Source: Panacagrimonas sp052389915
Lineage (GTDB): Bacteria > Pseudomonadota > Gammaproteobacteria > Nevskiales > Nevskiaceae
DNA length: 64,000 nucleotides
Direction: 5' to 3'
NCBI GenBank assembly: GCA_052389915.1
Contig: JBQTHL010000032.1
Span: 29,075 to 93,074 of the forward strand
In this document: in pieces, positions 22,954-30,473 of the stretch
Position numbering within the stretch: the stretch's first letter is position 1
How the letters are laid out: the number at the start of each line of letters is the position of its first letter
The notes under the pieces: generated by a model
The model's database searches: none
The model's input: only the letters and a program-made list of their open reading frames with translations
What the model was told of the DNA's origin: nothing
Translations under genes and position numbers: made by a program

Positions 22954-24066
22954 ATGGAAAAGTCTGCCGGGGTCATTCCCAATCTCAACGGGATGCGCGC
23001 GGTCGCAGTGGCAATGGTCGTGATGGGACACAGCGGCGCCGGGCACTACATTCCCGGACGATTCGGCGTCACCGTGTTCTTCGTCCTGTCCGGCTTTCTG
23101 ATCACCACCTTATTGCTTCAGGAGCATGATCGAACCGGGACGATATCGCTGTCGAAGTTCTATTTGCGGCGCCTGCTTCGCCTGACGCCGCCGCTCTACG
23201 TCGTGACTGCACTGGGCGTGGCCGCAGTCGAGCTGGACTGGGTGGGCGGGGGCGACGAGCCCTTGGGGATCACCTCGCTGCTCCTGTACTTCGCCAACTA
23301 TTACCTGGTATTCGACGGATCCAACGGCATTCCGGATGGCCTCGTGGTGAGCTGGTCGCTGGCGGTGGAGGAACATTTCTACCTTCTGTGGCCGCCGGTG
23401 CTGCTCTGGCTATTTCGCAGCCGGCTGGATCGGGATCGGCTGGGCTGGCTGCTGATTGCGGCCAGCGTCGCCGTACTCGGATGGCGCCTGGTCCTCGACA
23501 CAATGCTCGGTGCCTCAGACCTCTACATCCTCGAAGCGACCGACGCCCGCATCGACAGTCTCATGGCCGGATGTTGGCTGGCTCTGGTACGCAACCCCTG
23601 GCTGACGCCGCCGACTACCGTCCAACGAGGGCGCGAGACCCTGCTGTTGCTGGTCTGTGGCCTGCTTATTTTGCTGACCCCCCTGGTTGGAGATCCCCTG
23701 TTTCGCAACACGCTGAGAGGTACTTTGCAGAACTGGGCATTGGTCGGCGTATTCTGGCTGGTCGTGGCGCGCGCGGATCGATGGCCGTTCCGAATGCTCG
23801 GACACCCGGTCGCCGATTATGTGGGACGGGTCTCCTACTCCTTGTATCTCAGTCATTTTCTGCTGATTCATATTTCGATCCACATACTCCCCGACCAGCC
23901 TCTCCTGCTGACGATCCCGGTCGGCATTCTTCTGAGCTTCGCTTTCGCCGAGGCGATGCGCAGGTGGGTCGAGGATCCGCTCTCCCGAGTGCGTGCGCGG
24001 CTCAGTTCGAGCCACGCCGCGCAGCGGCCGCTTAAGCCGATCGAAGAAACCTCCATATCTTCTTGA
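22954..24066 (+). CDS. Acyltransferase-3 family membrane protein (OafA/YrhL type)
   Basis: 370 residues from ATG 22954, preceded by AAAGGAG at 22938-22943; upstream in-frame ATG 22798 gives a non-conserved leader. Family features are NGMRAVAVAMVVMGHSGAGH (the R-A-x-A-x7-H catalytic segment of helix 1), FGVTVFFVLSGFLIT, FYLRRLLRLTPPLYVV, and SWSLAVEEHFYLLWP, followed by about eight more hydrophobic segments and a YSLYLSHFLLIH block. These inner-membrane enzymes transfer acetyl or other acyl groups to surface sugars such as O-antigen, exopolysaccharide or peptidoglycan. No sugar-pathway genes are near, so the acceptor is unknown. The 3' end overlaps the convergent UDG gene by 35 bp, and the gene splits a UDG-rimI neighbourhood, which suggests insertion. 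Confidence 0.9.
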   Translation: MEKSAGVIPNLNGMRAVAVAMVVMGHSGAGHYIPGRFGVTVFFVLSGFLITTLLLQEHDRTGTISLSKFYLRRLLRLTPPLYVVTALGVAAVELDWVGGGDEPLGITSLLLYFANYYLVFDGSNGIPDGLVVSWSLAVEEHFYLLWPPVLLWLFRSRLDRDRLGWLLIAASVAVLGWRLVLDTMLGASDLYILEATDARIDSLMAGCWLALVRNPWLTPPTTVQRGRETLLLLVCGLLILLTPLVGDPLFRNTLRGTLQNWALVGVFWLVVARADRWPFRMLGHPVADYVGRVSYSLYLSHFLLIHISIHILPDQPLLLTIPVGILLSFAFAEAMRRWVEDPLSRVRARLSSSHAAQRPLKPIEETSISS

Positions 24067-24832
24067 GGTCTTCCCAGGACTTCGCCTTCTCGCGCGGACT
24101 GCGGAGCAGATAGGCCGGGTGATAGGTGACGAACAAGGGCGTGCGCGTCTCGCCGTAAGCGTGCATCGGACCGCGCAGCTTCGACAAGGGCTGATCGGTG
24201 GCGAGCAGGCGCTGCGCTGCGATGCGGCCCAGGCCCACGATGAGCTTGGGACGCACCAATCGGATCTGCTGTTCGAGGTAAGGCCGGCAGGCCTCGACTT
24301 CATCGACCTCGGGATCGCGATTTCCCGGGGGACGGCATTTCACGACGTTGGCGATGAACACCGATTTGTCGGGCGAGTCGGCGCGGCGCGAACGACCGAT
24401 GGCCGCGAGCATTTCGTCGAGCAGCTTGCCGGCGCGGCCCACGAAAGGCTCGCCCTGGGCGTCCTCGTCGGCGCCGGGTCCCTCGCCCACCACCATCAGG
24501 GAAGCGTTTTCCGGACCCACGCCGAACACCGTCTGCGTGCGCGTCGCGCACAGCTTGCAGCGCTGGCAGTCCTTGACCATTGCGCGCAGGCCGGGCCAGT
24601 CGGTGGGAACGGGCTCCAGGGGCCTGGGTTCTGCAATCCGAGAACCGGGCTGCAAGGCGGGCGTCGCGCGAATGACCGGCTTCAGGGGCTCTTTGATGAT
24701 GGCTTCACGGTATTCGCGCGCCGCCGGCTCGGTTACCGTCGATGGGGTTGCGTCTTCCCCCCTGCGCGCGCGCGGAACCCAGACTTCCACCCCCAAGGCC
24801 TTGAGATACGTCTTGCGTCGAGCCGGGTCCAT
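24032..24832 (-). CDS. Uracil-DNA glycosylase, family 4 (Fe-S type)
   Basis: 266 residues. An N-terminal region of about 80 residues of low conservation precedes the UDG core. Iron-sulfur cysteines are seen in KDCQRCKLC (Cys89, Cys92), VVKCRPPGN and EACRPYL. The catalytic motif A is GEGPGADEDAQGEPFVGRAG (118-135 region) and motif B is TYHPAYLLR. Family-4 enzymes excise uracil from DNA at the start of base excision repair, using a structural 4Fe-4S cluster. The gene shares the minus strand with rimI, but an acyltransferase lies between them. Its last 35 bp overlap that gene. GNAT and leuA lie upstream in the same orientation. Confidence 0.92.
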   Translation of the reverse strand: MDPARRKTYLKALGVEVWVPRARRGEDATPSTVTEPAAREYREAIIKEPLKPVIRATPALQPGSRIAEPRPLEPVPTDWPGLRAMVKDCQRCKLCATRTQTVFGVGPENASLMVVGEGPGADEDAQGEPFVGRAGKLLDEMLAAIGRSRRADSPDKSVFIANVVKCRPPGNRDPEVDEVEACRPYLEQQIRLVRPKLIVGLGRIAAQRLLATDQPLSKLRGPMHAYGETRTPLFVTYHPAYLLRSPREKAKSWEDLKKIWRFLRSA

Positions 24833-24875
24833 ACGGTGGTTCGGGTCTGAATTCGGGCGACGATATCACGGCCTC

Positions 24876-25496
24876 TCAGGCCGCTTCCCAGCCTTCGGCC
24901 GCCGTGTCGCGACGCTCGCGCGGAAGCCGGAACAGTAGCTTGCCGTCGGCACTGGACCGCAAGCCCTCCGAAAGAAATCCCAGACGCTTGAGCACGCGCT
25001 GCGATCCGAGATTCGGCACGTCGGTGGTCGCGCGGATTTCCGGCAGGCCCAGATGCTCGAAGCCGTAGGCGACCATGCACTCCGTCATTTCCCGCGCGTA
25101 GCCCTCGAGCCATTGCGCGCGATCCACGCCGTACAGCAACTCCAGTTCGTGCTCGTTGCGGAAAAACCAGTAGCCGCAAAAGCCCACGAGCATGCCGTTG
25201 GCATCGAACGCGCCCCACAGGCCGTACCCGTGCTGCTCGAACAGGTATCCGCTCTGCATCACGATGTCGCGGGTTTGCTCGAATGCGAGCACGCGATCGT
25301 CCCAGAGATAACGGCGCACACCGGGCTCGATCCAGAGCAGGTGCAGCGCATCGATGTCGTCAGTCGCCAGCGGCAACAGGCGCAGTCGCGGGGTGCGCAA
25401 CTCGGCCGGTCGCAGCGCCGCGGGCACCGCAACCGGCTTCGCAGATTTCCCCTTAAGCCACCGCACGCGCAGGCGGGGCTGCTTTGGCGCGCGCAC
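24876..25496 (-). CDS. GNAT family N-acetyltransferase (RimJ/RimL-like)
   Basis: Up to 206 residues. The acetyltransferase domain starts near LRTPRLRLLPLATDDIDALH, the usual RimJ/RimL opening, and includes FGAFDANGMLVGFCGYWFF-like strands, GVDRAQWLEGYAREMTECMV (acetyl-CoA loop region) and TTDVPNLGSQRVLKRLGF (the N-x2-S-x2-V/L-x3-L-G-F element). Substrate is unknown; relatives acetylate ribosomal protein N-termini or small amines. The frame opens with GTG at 25496, which overlaps the leuA 3' end by 44 bp. A GTG at 25466 is an alternative. No convincing ribosome site distinguishes them, so the N-terminus is uncertain. Confidence 0.82.
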   Translation of the reverse strand: MRAPKQPRLRVRWLKGKSAKPVAVPAALRPAELRTPRLRLLPLATDDIDALHLLWIEPGVRRYLWDDRVLAFEQTRDIVMQSGYLFEQHGYGLWGAFDANGMLVGFCGYWFFRNEHELELLYGVDRAQWLEGYAREMTECMVAYGFEHLGLPEIRATTDVPNLGSQRVLKRLGFLSEGLRSSADGKLLFRLPRERRDTAAEGWEAA

Positions 25497-27162
25497 GCGA
25501 CACGCGGTTGAGACCGGACAGAATGGCCTTGAGCGAGGCGGTCACGATGTTGGAGTCGATGCCCACGCCAAAAAACGGCCTGCCCTCGCCCATCTTCAGC
25601 TCGACGTAAGTCGCCGCCTTGGCGTCCGCGCCTCTGGCGATCGCGTGCTCGTGGTAGTCAACCACGGCGATGCTCTCGCCGGTGAGCCGGCTCAGGGCGC
25701 GCACGAAGGCATCGATAGGTCCGTTGCCCTTGCCTGCGAGCTTGTGCGTCGCGCCGTCGCGCATGACCTCGGTGGTCAGCTCCACCTGTTCGCGCGTCGA
25801 GTCCTCGACCAGGAAATGCGTGAGATAGGCGAAGGGCGCGGCGGCATCGAGATACTCGGAGGAGAAAATGCTCCAGATGTCCGCGGCCGTGACTTCCTTG
25901 CCGGTGGCGTCCGTCACTTCCTGCACCACCTGGCTGAATTCGATCTGCAGGCGGCGCGGCATGTCGATGCCGAACTCGGCTTCCAGCAGGTAGGAAATGC
26001 CGCCCTTGCCCGACTGCGAATTGACGCGGATCACGGCTTCGTAGGAACGCCCGAGATCGTGCGGATCGATGGGCAGATAAGGCATCTCCCAGATGTCTTC
26101 TTCCTTGCGCGCGTGGAAGGCCTTCTTGATCGCGTCCTGGTGCGAACCGGAGAACGAGGTGAACACCAGGTCGCCCACGTACGGATGACGCGGATGTACC
26201 GGCAACTGGTTGCAGAATTCCACCGCGCGACGCACCTCGTCGATATCGGAAAAATCCAGGCCTGGATGCACGCCCTGCGAGTACATGTTGAGCGCGAGGT
26301 TCACCACGTCCACGTTGCCGGTACGCTCGCCGTTGCCGAACAGGCAGCCTTCGACCCTATCGGCACCCGCCATTACCGCAAACTCGGCTGCCGAAATGCC
26401 GCTGCCGCGGTCGTTGTGCGGATGCGCGGAAAGCACGATCGCCTCGCGCCGGGCCAGATTCCGGTGCATCCACTCGATCATGTCGGCAAAGATATTGGCC
26501 GTGGAATGCTCGATGGTCGCGGGCAGGTTGATGATGCAGGGACGATCTTTCGTCGGCTGCCAGACCTCGGTGACCGCATCGACGATGTCGCGCGAGAACT
26601 CCAGCTCGGCGCCGGAGAACATTTCGGGCGAATACTGGAACACCCAGTCAGTACCCTTCTGCGCGGCAGCCAGCTCCTTCACGATACGCGCGTGCTCCAC
26701 CGCGAGCTGGGCGATGACCTCGGCCTTGGAGAGATTGAATACGACCCTCCGCATCACCGGCGCCACCGCGTTGTAGTAATGCACGATGGCGCGGCGCGCG
26801 CCCCTGAGCGACTCGAAGGTGCGCTCGATCAGCGGCTCGCGCGCCTGGGTCAGCACCTGCACCGTCACGTCGTCCGGGATGCGGTTTTCCTCGATCAGGC
26901 AGCGCACGAAATCGAAGTCGGTCTGGCTAGCGGAGGGGAAGCCGATCTCGATTTCCTTGAAGCCGATGCGGCACAGCGTGTCGAACATGCGCAGCTTGCG
27001 AGTGCGATCCATCGGCTCGATCAGCGCCTGGTTGCCGTCGCGCAGATCGACGCTGCACCAGATAGGCGGTTTGGTGATGATCTGGTCCGGCCAGGTGCGG
27101 TCTTTCAAACCCACGGGCGCAAAGGCCCGGTATTTCGTCGCGGGATTCTTGAGCATGCTCAC
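25453..27162 (-). CDS. leuA: 2-isopropylmalate synthase (long LeuA type)
   Basis: 569 residues from GTG 27162, chosen because AAGGA sits about eight bases upstream; ATG 27156 is the alternative. The N-terminal TIM barrel has PIWCSVDLRDGNQALIEPMD (metal-binding Asp), FKEIEIGFPSASQTDFDFVR and HPHNDRGSGISAAEFAVMAG (metal-binding histidines). A C-terminal regulatory domain with KGNGPIDAFVRALSRL and ATYVELKMGEGRPFFGVGID fits leucine feedback. The enzyme condenses acetyl-CoA with 2-oxoisovalerate, the first step of leucine synthesis. It follows pssA with a 287-bp gap holding a short leucine-rich reading frame, probably an attenuator. Confidence 0.95.
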   Translation of the reverse strand: MSMLKNPATKYRAFAPVGLKDRTWPDQIITKPPIWCSVDLRDGNQALIEPMDRTRKLRMFDTLCRIGFKEIEIGFPSASQTDFDFVRCLIEENRIPDDVTVQVLTQAREPLIERTFESLRGARRAIVHYYNAVAPVMRRVVFNLSKAEVIAQLAVEHARIVKELAAAQKGTDWVFQYSPEMFSGAELEFSRDIVDAVTEVWQPTKDRPCIINLPATIEHSTANIFADMIEWMHRNLARREAIVLSAHPHNDRGSGISAAEFAVMAGADRVEGCLFGNGERTGNVDVVNLALNMYSQGVHPGLDFSDIDEVRRAVEFCNQLPVHPRHPYVGDLVFTSFSGSHQDAIKKAFHARKEEDIWEMPYLPIDPHDLGRSYEAVIRVNSQSGKGGISYLLEAEFGIDMPRRLQIEFSQVVQEVTDATGKEVTAADIWSIFSSEYLDAAAPFAYLTHFLVEDSTREQVELTTEVMRDGATHKLAGKGNGPIDAFVRALSRLTGESIAVVDYHEHAIARGADAKAATYVELKMGEGRPFFGVGIDSNIVTASLKAILSGLNRVSRARAKAAPPARAVA

Positions 27163-27233
27163 GGTGTTCTTCCTTGTCGGCTTCGATGCCGGCTGCGCGT
27201 GCGGACATTGTCGCGCACGTTACCTCAGGGTGG

Positions 27234-27296
27234 CTAAAAAAATATCGAGATTCACGGACTGCGGCCCCGTGCGGCCAAGATCGATGGTCTGCCCTA
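27234..27296 (-). promoter_or_regulatory. Possible leuA attenuator (hairpin plus T-run)
   Basis: Reading the minus strand after the leader-peptide stop, there is a GGCC-rich region and a short hairpin (CACGG ... CCGTG, 27253-27271). About ten bases later comes a run of seven T (27236-27242). The palindrome CTGCCCTAGGGCAG straddles the leader stop. Together this resembles transcription attenuation by a Leu-codon leader, but the terminator stem is short and I have not folded alternatives. Confidence 0.35.
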
Positions 27297-27386
27297 GGGC
27301 AGAAGCAGTAGCAAGAACGCGGCCGAGCACTGGCACGCCGCGTACGCGGGGCTCAGGACAAGGGAAGAGGCGTTCTGGATCGACAT
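27294..27386 (-). CDS. leuL: Putative leucine-rich leader peptide of leuA
   Basis: A 30-codon frame from ATG 27386 ends with five consecutive leucine codons using four different codons (TTG CTA CTG CTT CTG), then CCC TAG. The peptide reads MSIQNASSLVLSPAYAACQC followed by SAAFLLLLLP. A Leu run just before the stop is the classic layout of a leu operon leader, where ribosome stalling when Leu-tRNA is scarce prevents terminator formation. It lies 131 bp upstream of leuA on the same strand. A GTG three codons upstream is an alternative start; no strong Shine-Dalgarno is visible. The reading is inference from codon pattern and position. Confidence 0.5.
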   Translation of the reverse strand: MSIQNASSLVLSPAYAACQCSAAFLLLLLP

Positions 27387-27449
27387 GAGGGCCACGAATG
27401 TAGCCGAGCCGGCAGTCCTTGCCAACCCGTCCAGGTGTCGCGCGGCGCG

Positions 27450-28214
27450 TCAGACCGGTGCGGCGGGAGTTCGCCGGAACCGTCGATACACGGCGACCGC
27501 CGGCCCCGACAGCCCGTAGATCAGGAAGATTGCGAACAGGATGCGCGGCGGATCGACCATCACCAGCGCGAGGGCACCGAGCACCGCGGCGAAGGGCACG
27601 AAGCGCATGCGGCCACCCAGGTTCAGCTTCTTGAAACTGTTGTAGCGGAAGCTCGACACCATGAGCAGGCCGGTGATGAGCGTCAGCGGCGCGGCGATGG
27701 GCAACACCTGCCGTCCGGTGAAGCCTGCGTCGTTTGCGGCCCAGACGAAGAAGGTGACGAGCCCTGCGGCCGCAGGGCTCGGCAGGCCGAAGAAATCCTT
27801 GCTGCCACCGGAAATCGCCGTGAGCACATTGAATCGCGCCAAGCGCAGCGCAGCGCAAGCCGTGTAGGTGAAGGCCAGCACCCAGCCCAGGCGACCGCCG
27901 AGCCAGGGGTACTCCGACAAGTCCCGCAAGCTGAAGGCGAACATCACGATGCTCGCCGCGACGCCGAAGGCGACCATGTCACACAGCGAGTCGTATTCCT
28001 TGCCGAAGTCGGTGGAGGTGTTGGTCATGCGCGCGATGCGGCCGTCGAGCGCGTCCGCAATCATCGCCGCCAGCACTCCAAGGGCCGCGTAGTGAAACCG
28101 CCCCGACATCGCCATGACCACGCCATAGAACCCGCCGAACAGGGTCACGGTGGTAAAGAGATTGGGCAGAAGATAAATGCCCCGGCGACGATGCGGCGGT
28201 GTGGTGGGTTCCAT
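27450..28214 (-). CDS. pssA: CDP-diacylglycerol--serine O-phosphatidyltransferase
   Basis: 254 residues with about seven hydrophobic segments. The CDP-alcohol phosphotransferase signature D-G-x2-A-R-x8-G-x3-D-x3-D is present as DALDGRIARMTNTSTDFGKE followed by YDSLCD. The opening HRRRGIYLLPNLFTTVTLFG is typical of the PssA type II family. The enzyme makes phosphatidylserine, precursor of phosphatidylethanolamine, in the inner membrane. Placement between ilvC and leuA on the same strand is seen in several proteobacteria, where lipid and branched-chain amino acid genes share an operon. Here an extra low-GC ORF separates it from ilvC. Confidence 0.93.
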   Translation of the reverse strand: MEPTTPPHRRRGIYLLPNLFTTVTLFGGFYGVVMAMSGRFHYAALGVLAAMIADALDGRIARMTNTSTDFGKEYDSLCDMVAFGVAASIVMFAFSLRDLSEYPWLGGRLGWVLAFTYTACAALRLARFNVLTAISGGSKDFFGLPSPAAAGLVTFFVWAANDAGFTGRQVLPIAAPLTLITGLLMVSSFRYNSFKKLNLGGRMRFVPFAAVLGALALVMVDPPRILFAIFLIYGLSGPAVAVYRRFRRTPAAPV

Positions 28215-28348
28215 GGCCGCGATCTTACGTGGTGCTTGGAACGGGCGTTAGGCGCTAGCCGTGGGCTCGCCTAAGGCGAGGCTGTCGGTTTGAGCGTTTG
28301 GGTAGCGGACTCCGCGCTCAACTCAACATATCGAATGCTAATGCCTGA
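28215..28348. other. Short intergenic region between pssA and the low-GC ORF
   Basis: 134 bp with GCGTTAGGCGCTAGCC at about 28245-28260 and an imperfect palindrome GCTCGCCTAAGGCGAG at 28264-28279. The GTTAGGC heptamer fits the integron core-site pattern GTTRRRY, but no matching partner with the correct spacing was found, so I do not call an attC site. Confidence 0.35.
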
Positions 28349-28747
28349 TCATTTGTCGCTGCGTTTTGTAACGATGGCGTCAGCAATATATGAGACCTGA
28401 AGGGTGCTTTCACTGAGCCACTGTATCTCTGCGTACGATCCTCGCCACACCCCTTCTCGACTGCCACGATAAGCACCGAAAACATTTCCCGAGCTGTAAG
28501 GGAGAACCTCCCCAGGGTTCAGAATTGAAACCTGTGTTGTGAATGGCGTTGTAGCCCCGCAGTCAAATTGATAGATAACCGCCCTCAGCTTTTGGCTTGG
28601 AGAAAGTGACTCCGCACCTAGCGCCACGCCACACATATTCTCGGGCTTAAGCGCGACGTAGATTTGGTACGCATCAGGTCCACAACGGGCCACGATTACA
28701 AGCGTTAGAAACAGCGCTATGACGGCTATGGCTTTTCCCGCCGTCAT
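28349..28747 (-). CDS. Small membrane-anchored protein of unknown function, probably acquired
   Basis: 132 residues from ATG 28747; an upstream in-frame ATG at 28810 overlaps ilvC and is less likely. One N-terminal hydrophobic helix (AIAVIALFLTLVIVA) acts as a signal anchor, followed by a small extracytoplasmic domain with LRAVIYQFDCGATTPFTTQV. This DCGATT-x-F-x-TQVSI pattern recalls a family of small bacterial proteins of unknown function often seen in accessory DNA; I cannot name it with certainty. The GC content is visibly lower (near 50 percent) than in the flanking ilvC and pssA, and the gene interrupts an otherwise conserved ilvN-ilvC-pssA-leuA run. It starts 20 bp after the ilvC stop. 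Confidence 0.6.
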   Translation of the reverse strand: MTAGKAIAVIALFLTLVIVARCGPDAYQIYVALKPENMCGVALGAESLSPSQKLRAVIYQFDCGATTPFTTQVSILNPGEVLPYSSGNVFGAYRGSREGVWRGSYAEIQWLSESTLQVSYIADAIVTKRSDK

Positions 28748-28767
28748 TTGCTCGCTAACGCTTGCTT

Positions 28768-29790
28768 CTAGTTCTTGCTCTTGTCCACCAGCTTGTTCTT
28801 CGCGATCCACGGCATCATCGCGCGCAGCTTGGCGCCGACTTCCTCGATCTGGTGCTCGGCGCCGATGCGGCGACGCGCCTTGAGCGTCGGTGCGCCAGCC
28901 TGATTCTCCAGCACGAACTCGCGCGCGAACTGGCCGGTCTGGATTTCGGTCAGGATCTTCTTCATCTCCTTCTTGGTTTCTTCGGTGACGATGCGCGGAC
29001 CGCGCGTGTAGTCACCGTATTCGGCCGTGTTGGAGATCGAGTAGCGCATCGTCGCCATGCCGCCTTCGTACATCAGGTCGACGATCAGCTTCAGTTCGTG
29101 CAGGCACTCGAAGTAGGCCATCTCGGGCGCGTAACCGGCTTCCACCAGGGTCTCGAAGCCGGCCTGCACCAGCGCCGTAGCGCCGCCGCAAAGCACGGCC
29201 TGTTCGCCGAACAGATCGGTTTCGGTTTCTTCGCGGAAATTGGTTTCGATGATGCCGGCGCGACCGCCGCCGTTGGCCGAGGCGTAGCTCAGCGCGATCT
29301 GCTTGGCCTGGCCGGAAGCATCCTGATGAATTGCGATCAGGCTCGGCACGCCGCCGCCCTGGGTGTAGGTGCTGCGCACCGTGTGGCCGGGACCCTTGGG
29401 CGCAATCATCACCACGTCCAGGTCGGCGCGCGGCTCGATCAACTGGAAGTGAATGTTGAAGCCGTGCGCGAAAGCCAGGGTCGCGCCCTTTTTCAGGTTC
29501 GGCGCCACTTCGGTGTCATAGATCTTCTTCTGATCCTGGTCGGGAGCCAGAATCATCACCAGGTCCGCACCCTTCACCGCGTCCGCCACTTCCTTGACCT
29601 GGAGGCCGGCGGTCGATGCCTTGTCCCAGCTCTTGGAGGTCTTGCGCAGCGCGACGGTGACATCGACGCCGGAGTCCTTGAGGTTCAGCGCATGGGCATG
29701 GCCCTGCGAGCCGTAGCCGAGAATAACGACCTTCTTCGACTGGATGATCGAGAGGTCGGCGTCTTTGTCGTAATAAACCTTAATGCTCAT
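28768..29790 (-). CDS. ilvC: Ketol-acid reductoisomerase (class I)
   Basis: 340 residues, standard for class I KARI. The Rossmann NADPH loop VVILGYGSQGHAHALNLKDS is at about 20-39, followed by RKTSKSW for phosphate binding, APKGPGHTVRSTY in the middle, and the knotted helical domain with ETNFREETETDLFGEQAVLC and YFECLHELKLIVDLMYEGG providing Mg-binding acidic residues. The enzyme isomerises and reduces acetolactate or acetohydroxybutyrate in valine, isoleucine and leucine synthesis. GGAG lies upstream of the ATG at proper spacing. It follows ilvN after 58 bp containing a GGGGCC-ttc-GGCCCC hairpin (29820-29834). Confidence 0.96.
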   Translation of the reverse strand: MSIKVYYDKDADLSIIQSKKVVILGYGSQGHAHALNLKDSGVDVTVALRKTSKSWDKASTAGLQVKEVADAVKGADLVMILAPDQDQKKIYDTEVAPNLKKGATLAFAHGFNIHFQLIEPRADLDVVMIAPKGPGHTVRSTYTQGGGVPSLIAIHQDASGQAKQIALSYASANGGGRAGIIETNFREETETDLFGEQAVLCGGATALVQAGFETLVEAGYAPEMAYFECLHELKLIVDLMYEGGMATMRYSISNTAEYGDYTRGPRIVTEETKKEMKKILTEIQTGQFAREFVLENQAGAPTLKARRRIGAEHQIEEVGAKLRAMMPWIAKNKLVDKSKN

Positions 29791-29848
29791 GGGTGAACTC
29801 CGCTCACTAACTGTTAACCGGGGCCTTCGGCCCCGTACGTAGAAAAAC

Positions 29849-30349
29849 TCAATCGGGCAGCGCCATCACCTGGTGACCGCGGCCCAGCGCGGCGACACCG
29901 CTGCGCACCAGCTCAAGAACCTTGGCCGTGCGCGAAATTTCGGCGACGAAAGCATCGACCTCGACTCCAGTGCCGGCAAGCTGGACGGTTCGGGTGCTCT
30001 CGGACTCGTCGAGAATCAGCGCGCGGTGCCTGCGAGCGCAATCAACGACCGAGCGTGCCGTGCCGTTTCGCGCCTCGACCTTGAGCATCACCAGCTCGCA
30101 CTCGAGATGATCGTGGCTGGCCAGATCTTCGATCTCGACCACGTCGATCAGCTTGCGCGTCTGCTGCACGATCTGGTGCACCACCGCGTCCGAGCCGTGC
30201 GTGACCAGGGTCAGGCGCGAGACCGTCGCGTCGTGCGTGGGCGCCACCGACAGCGAGTCGATGTTGTAGCCGCGGGCAGCAAACATATTGGCAACGCGCG
30301 CCAGGGCACCGGCCTCGTTCTGCAGCAGGATGGAAATGATGTGACGCAA
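29849..30349 (-). CDS. ilvN: Acetolactate synthase small subunit
   Basis: 166 residues, matching IlvH/IlvN size. The N-terminal ACT domain begins MRHIISILLQNEAGALARVA and includes FAARGYNIDSLSVAPTHD and SRLTLVTHGSDAVVHQIVQQ, where valine binds. The C-terminal half has LIDVVEIEDLASHDHLECEL and a second ACT-like fold. It activates the large subunit and gives feedback inhibition. The gene is divergent from ilvB (125-bp shared upstream region) rather than directly downstream of it, which is not the usual ilvBN order. It is followed by ilvC on the same strand. Confidence 0.94.
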   Translation of the reverse strand: MRHIISILLQNEAGALARVANMFAARGYNIDSLSVAPTHDATVSRLTLVTHGSDAVVHQIVQQTRKLIDVVEIEDLASHDHLECELVMLKVEARNGTARSVVDCARRHRALILDESESTRTVQLAGTGVEVDAFVAEISRTAKVLELVRSGVAALGRGHQVMALPD

Positions 30350-30473
30350 GCGCCCGAGCCGTCAGGGAAAGGGGGCGCGACTTTAAAGGCGCGGCCCGCC
30401 GCAGGCAACCCGCCGGGTCCGGAGGCTTATGCTATAAGGCGCGCCTTTTCCGCCGCCCCGCACCCGAAGCGCC
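30350..30473. promoter_or_regulatory. Divergent ilvB/ilvN promoter region
   Basis: 124 bp between the start codons of ilvN (minus) and ilvB (plus). An AT-rich block TTATGCTATAAGG at about 30427-30440 is the best candidate for a -10 region serving ilvB, and its complement contains TATAGCATAA, which could serve ilvN. No leader peptide rich in Ile, Val or Leu codons was seen here. Confidence 0.35.

Noticed and set aside
27220..27858. A 212-codon minus-strand frame between leuA and pssA
   Set aside because: Overlaps pssA in another frame and lacks conserved sequence; only the short Leu-rich frame has a credible role.
28240..28290. A possible integron attC site (GTTAGGC)
   Set aside because: Only one core-like heptamer is present, and no partner RYYYAAC with proper spacing was seen.
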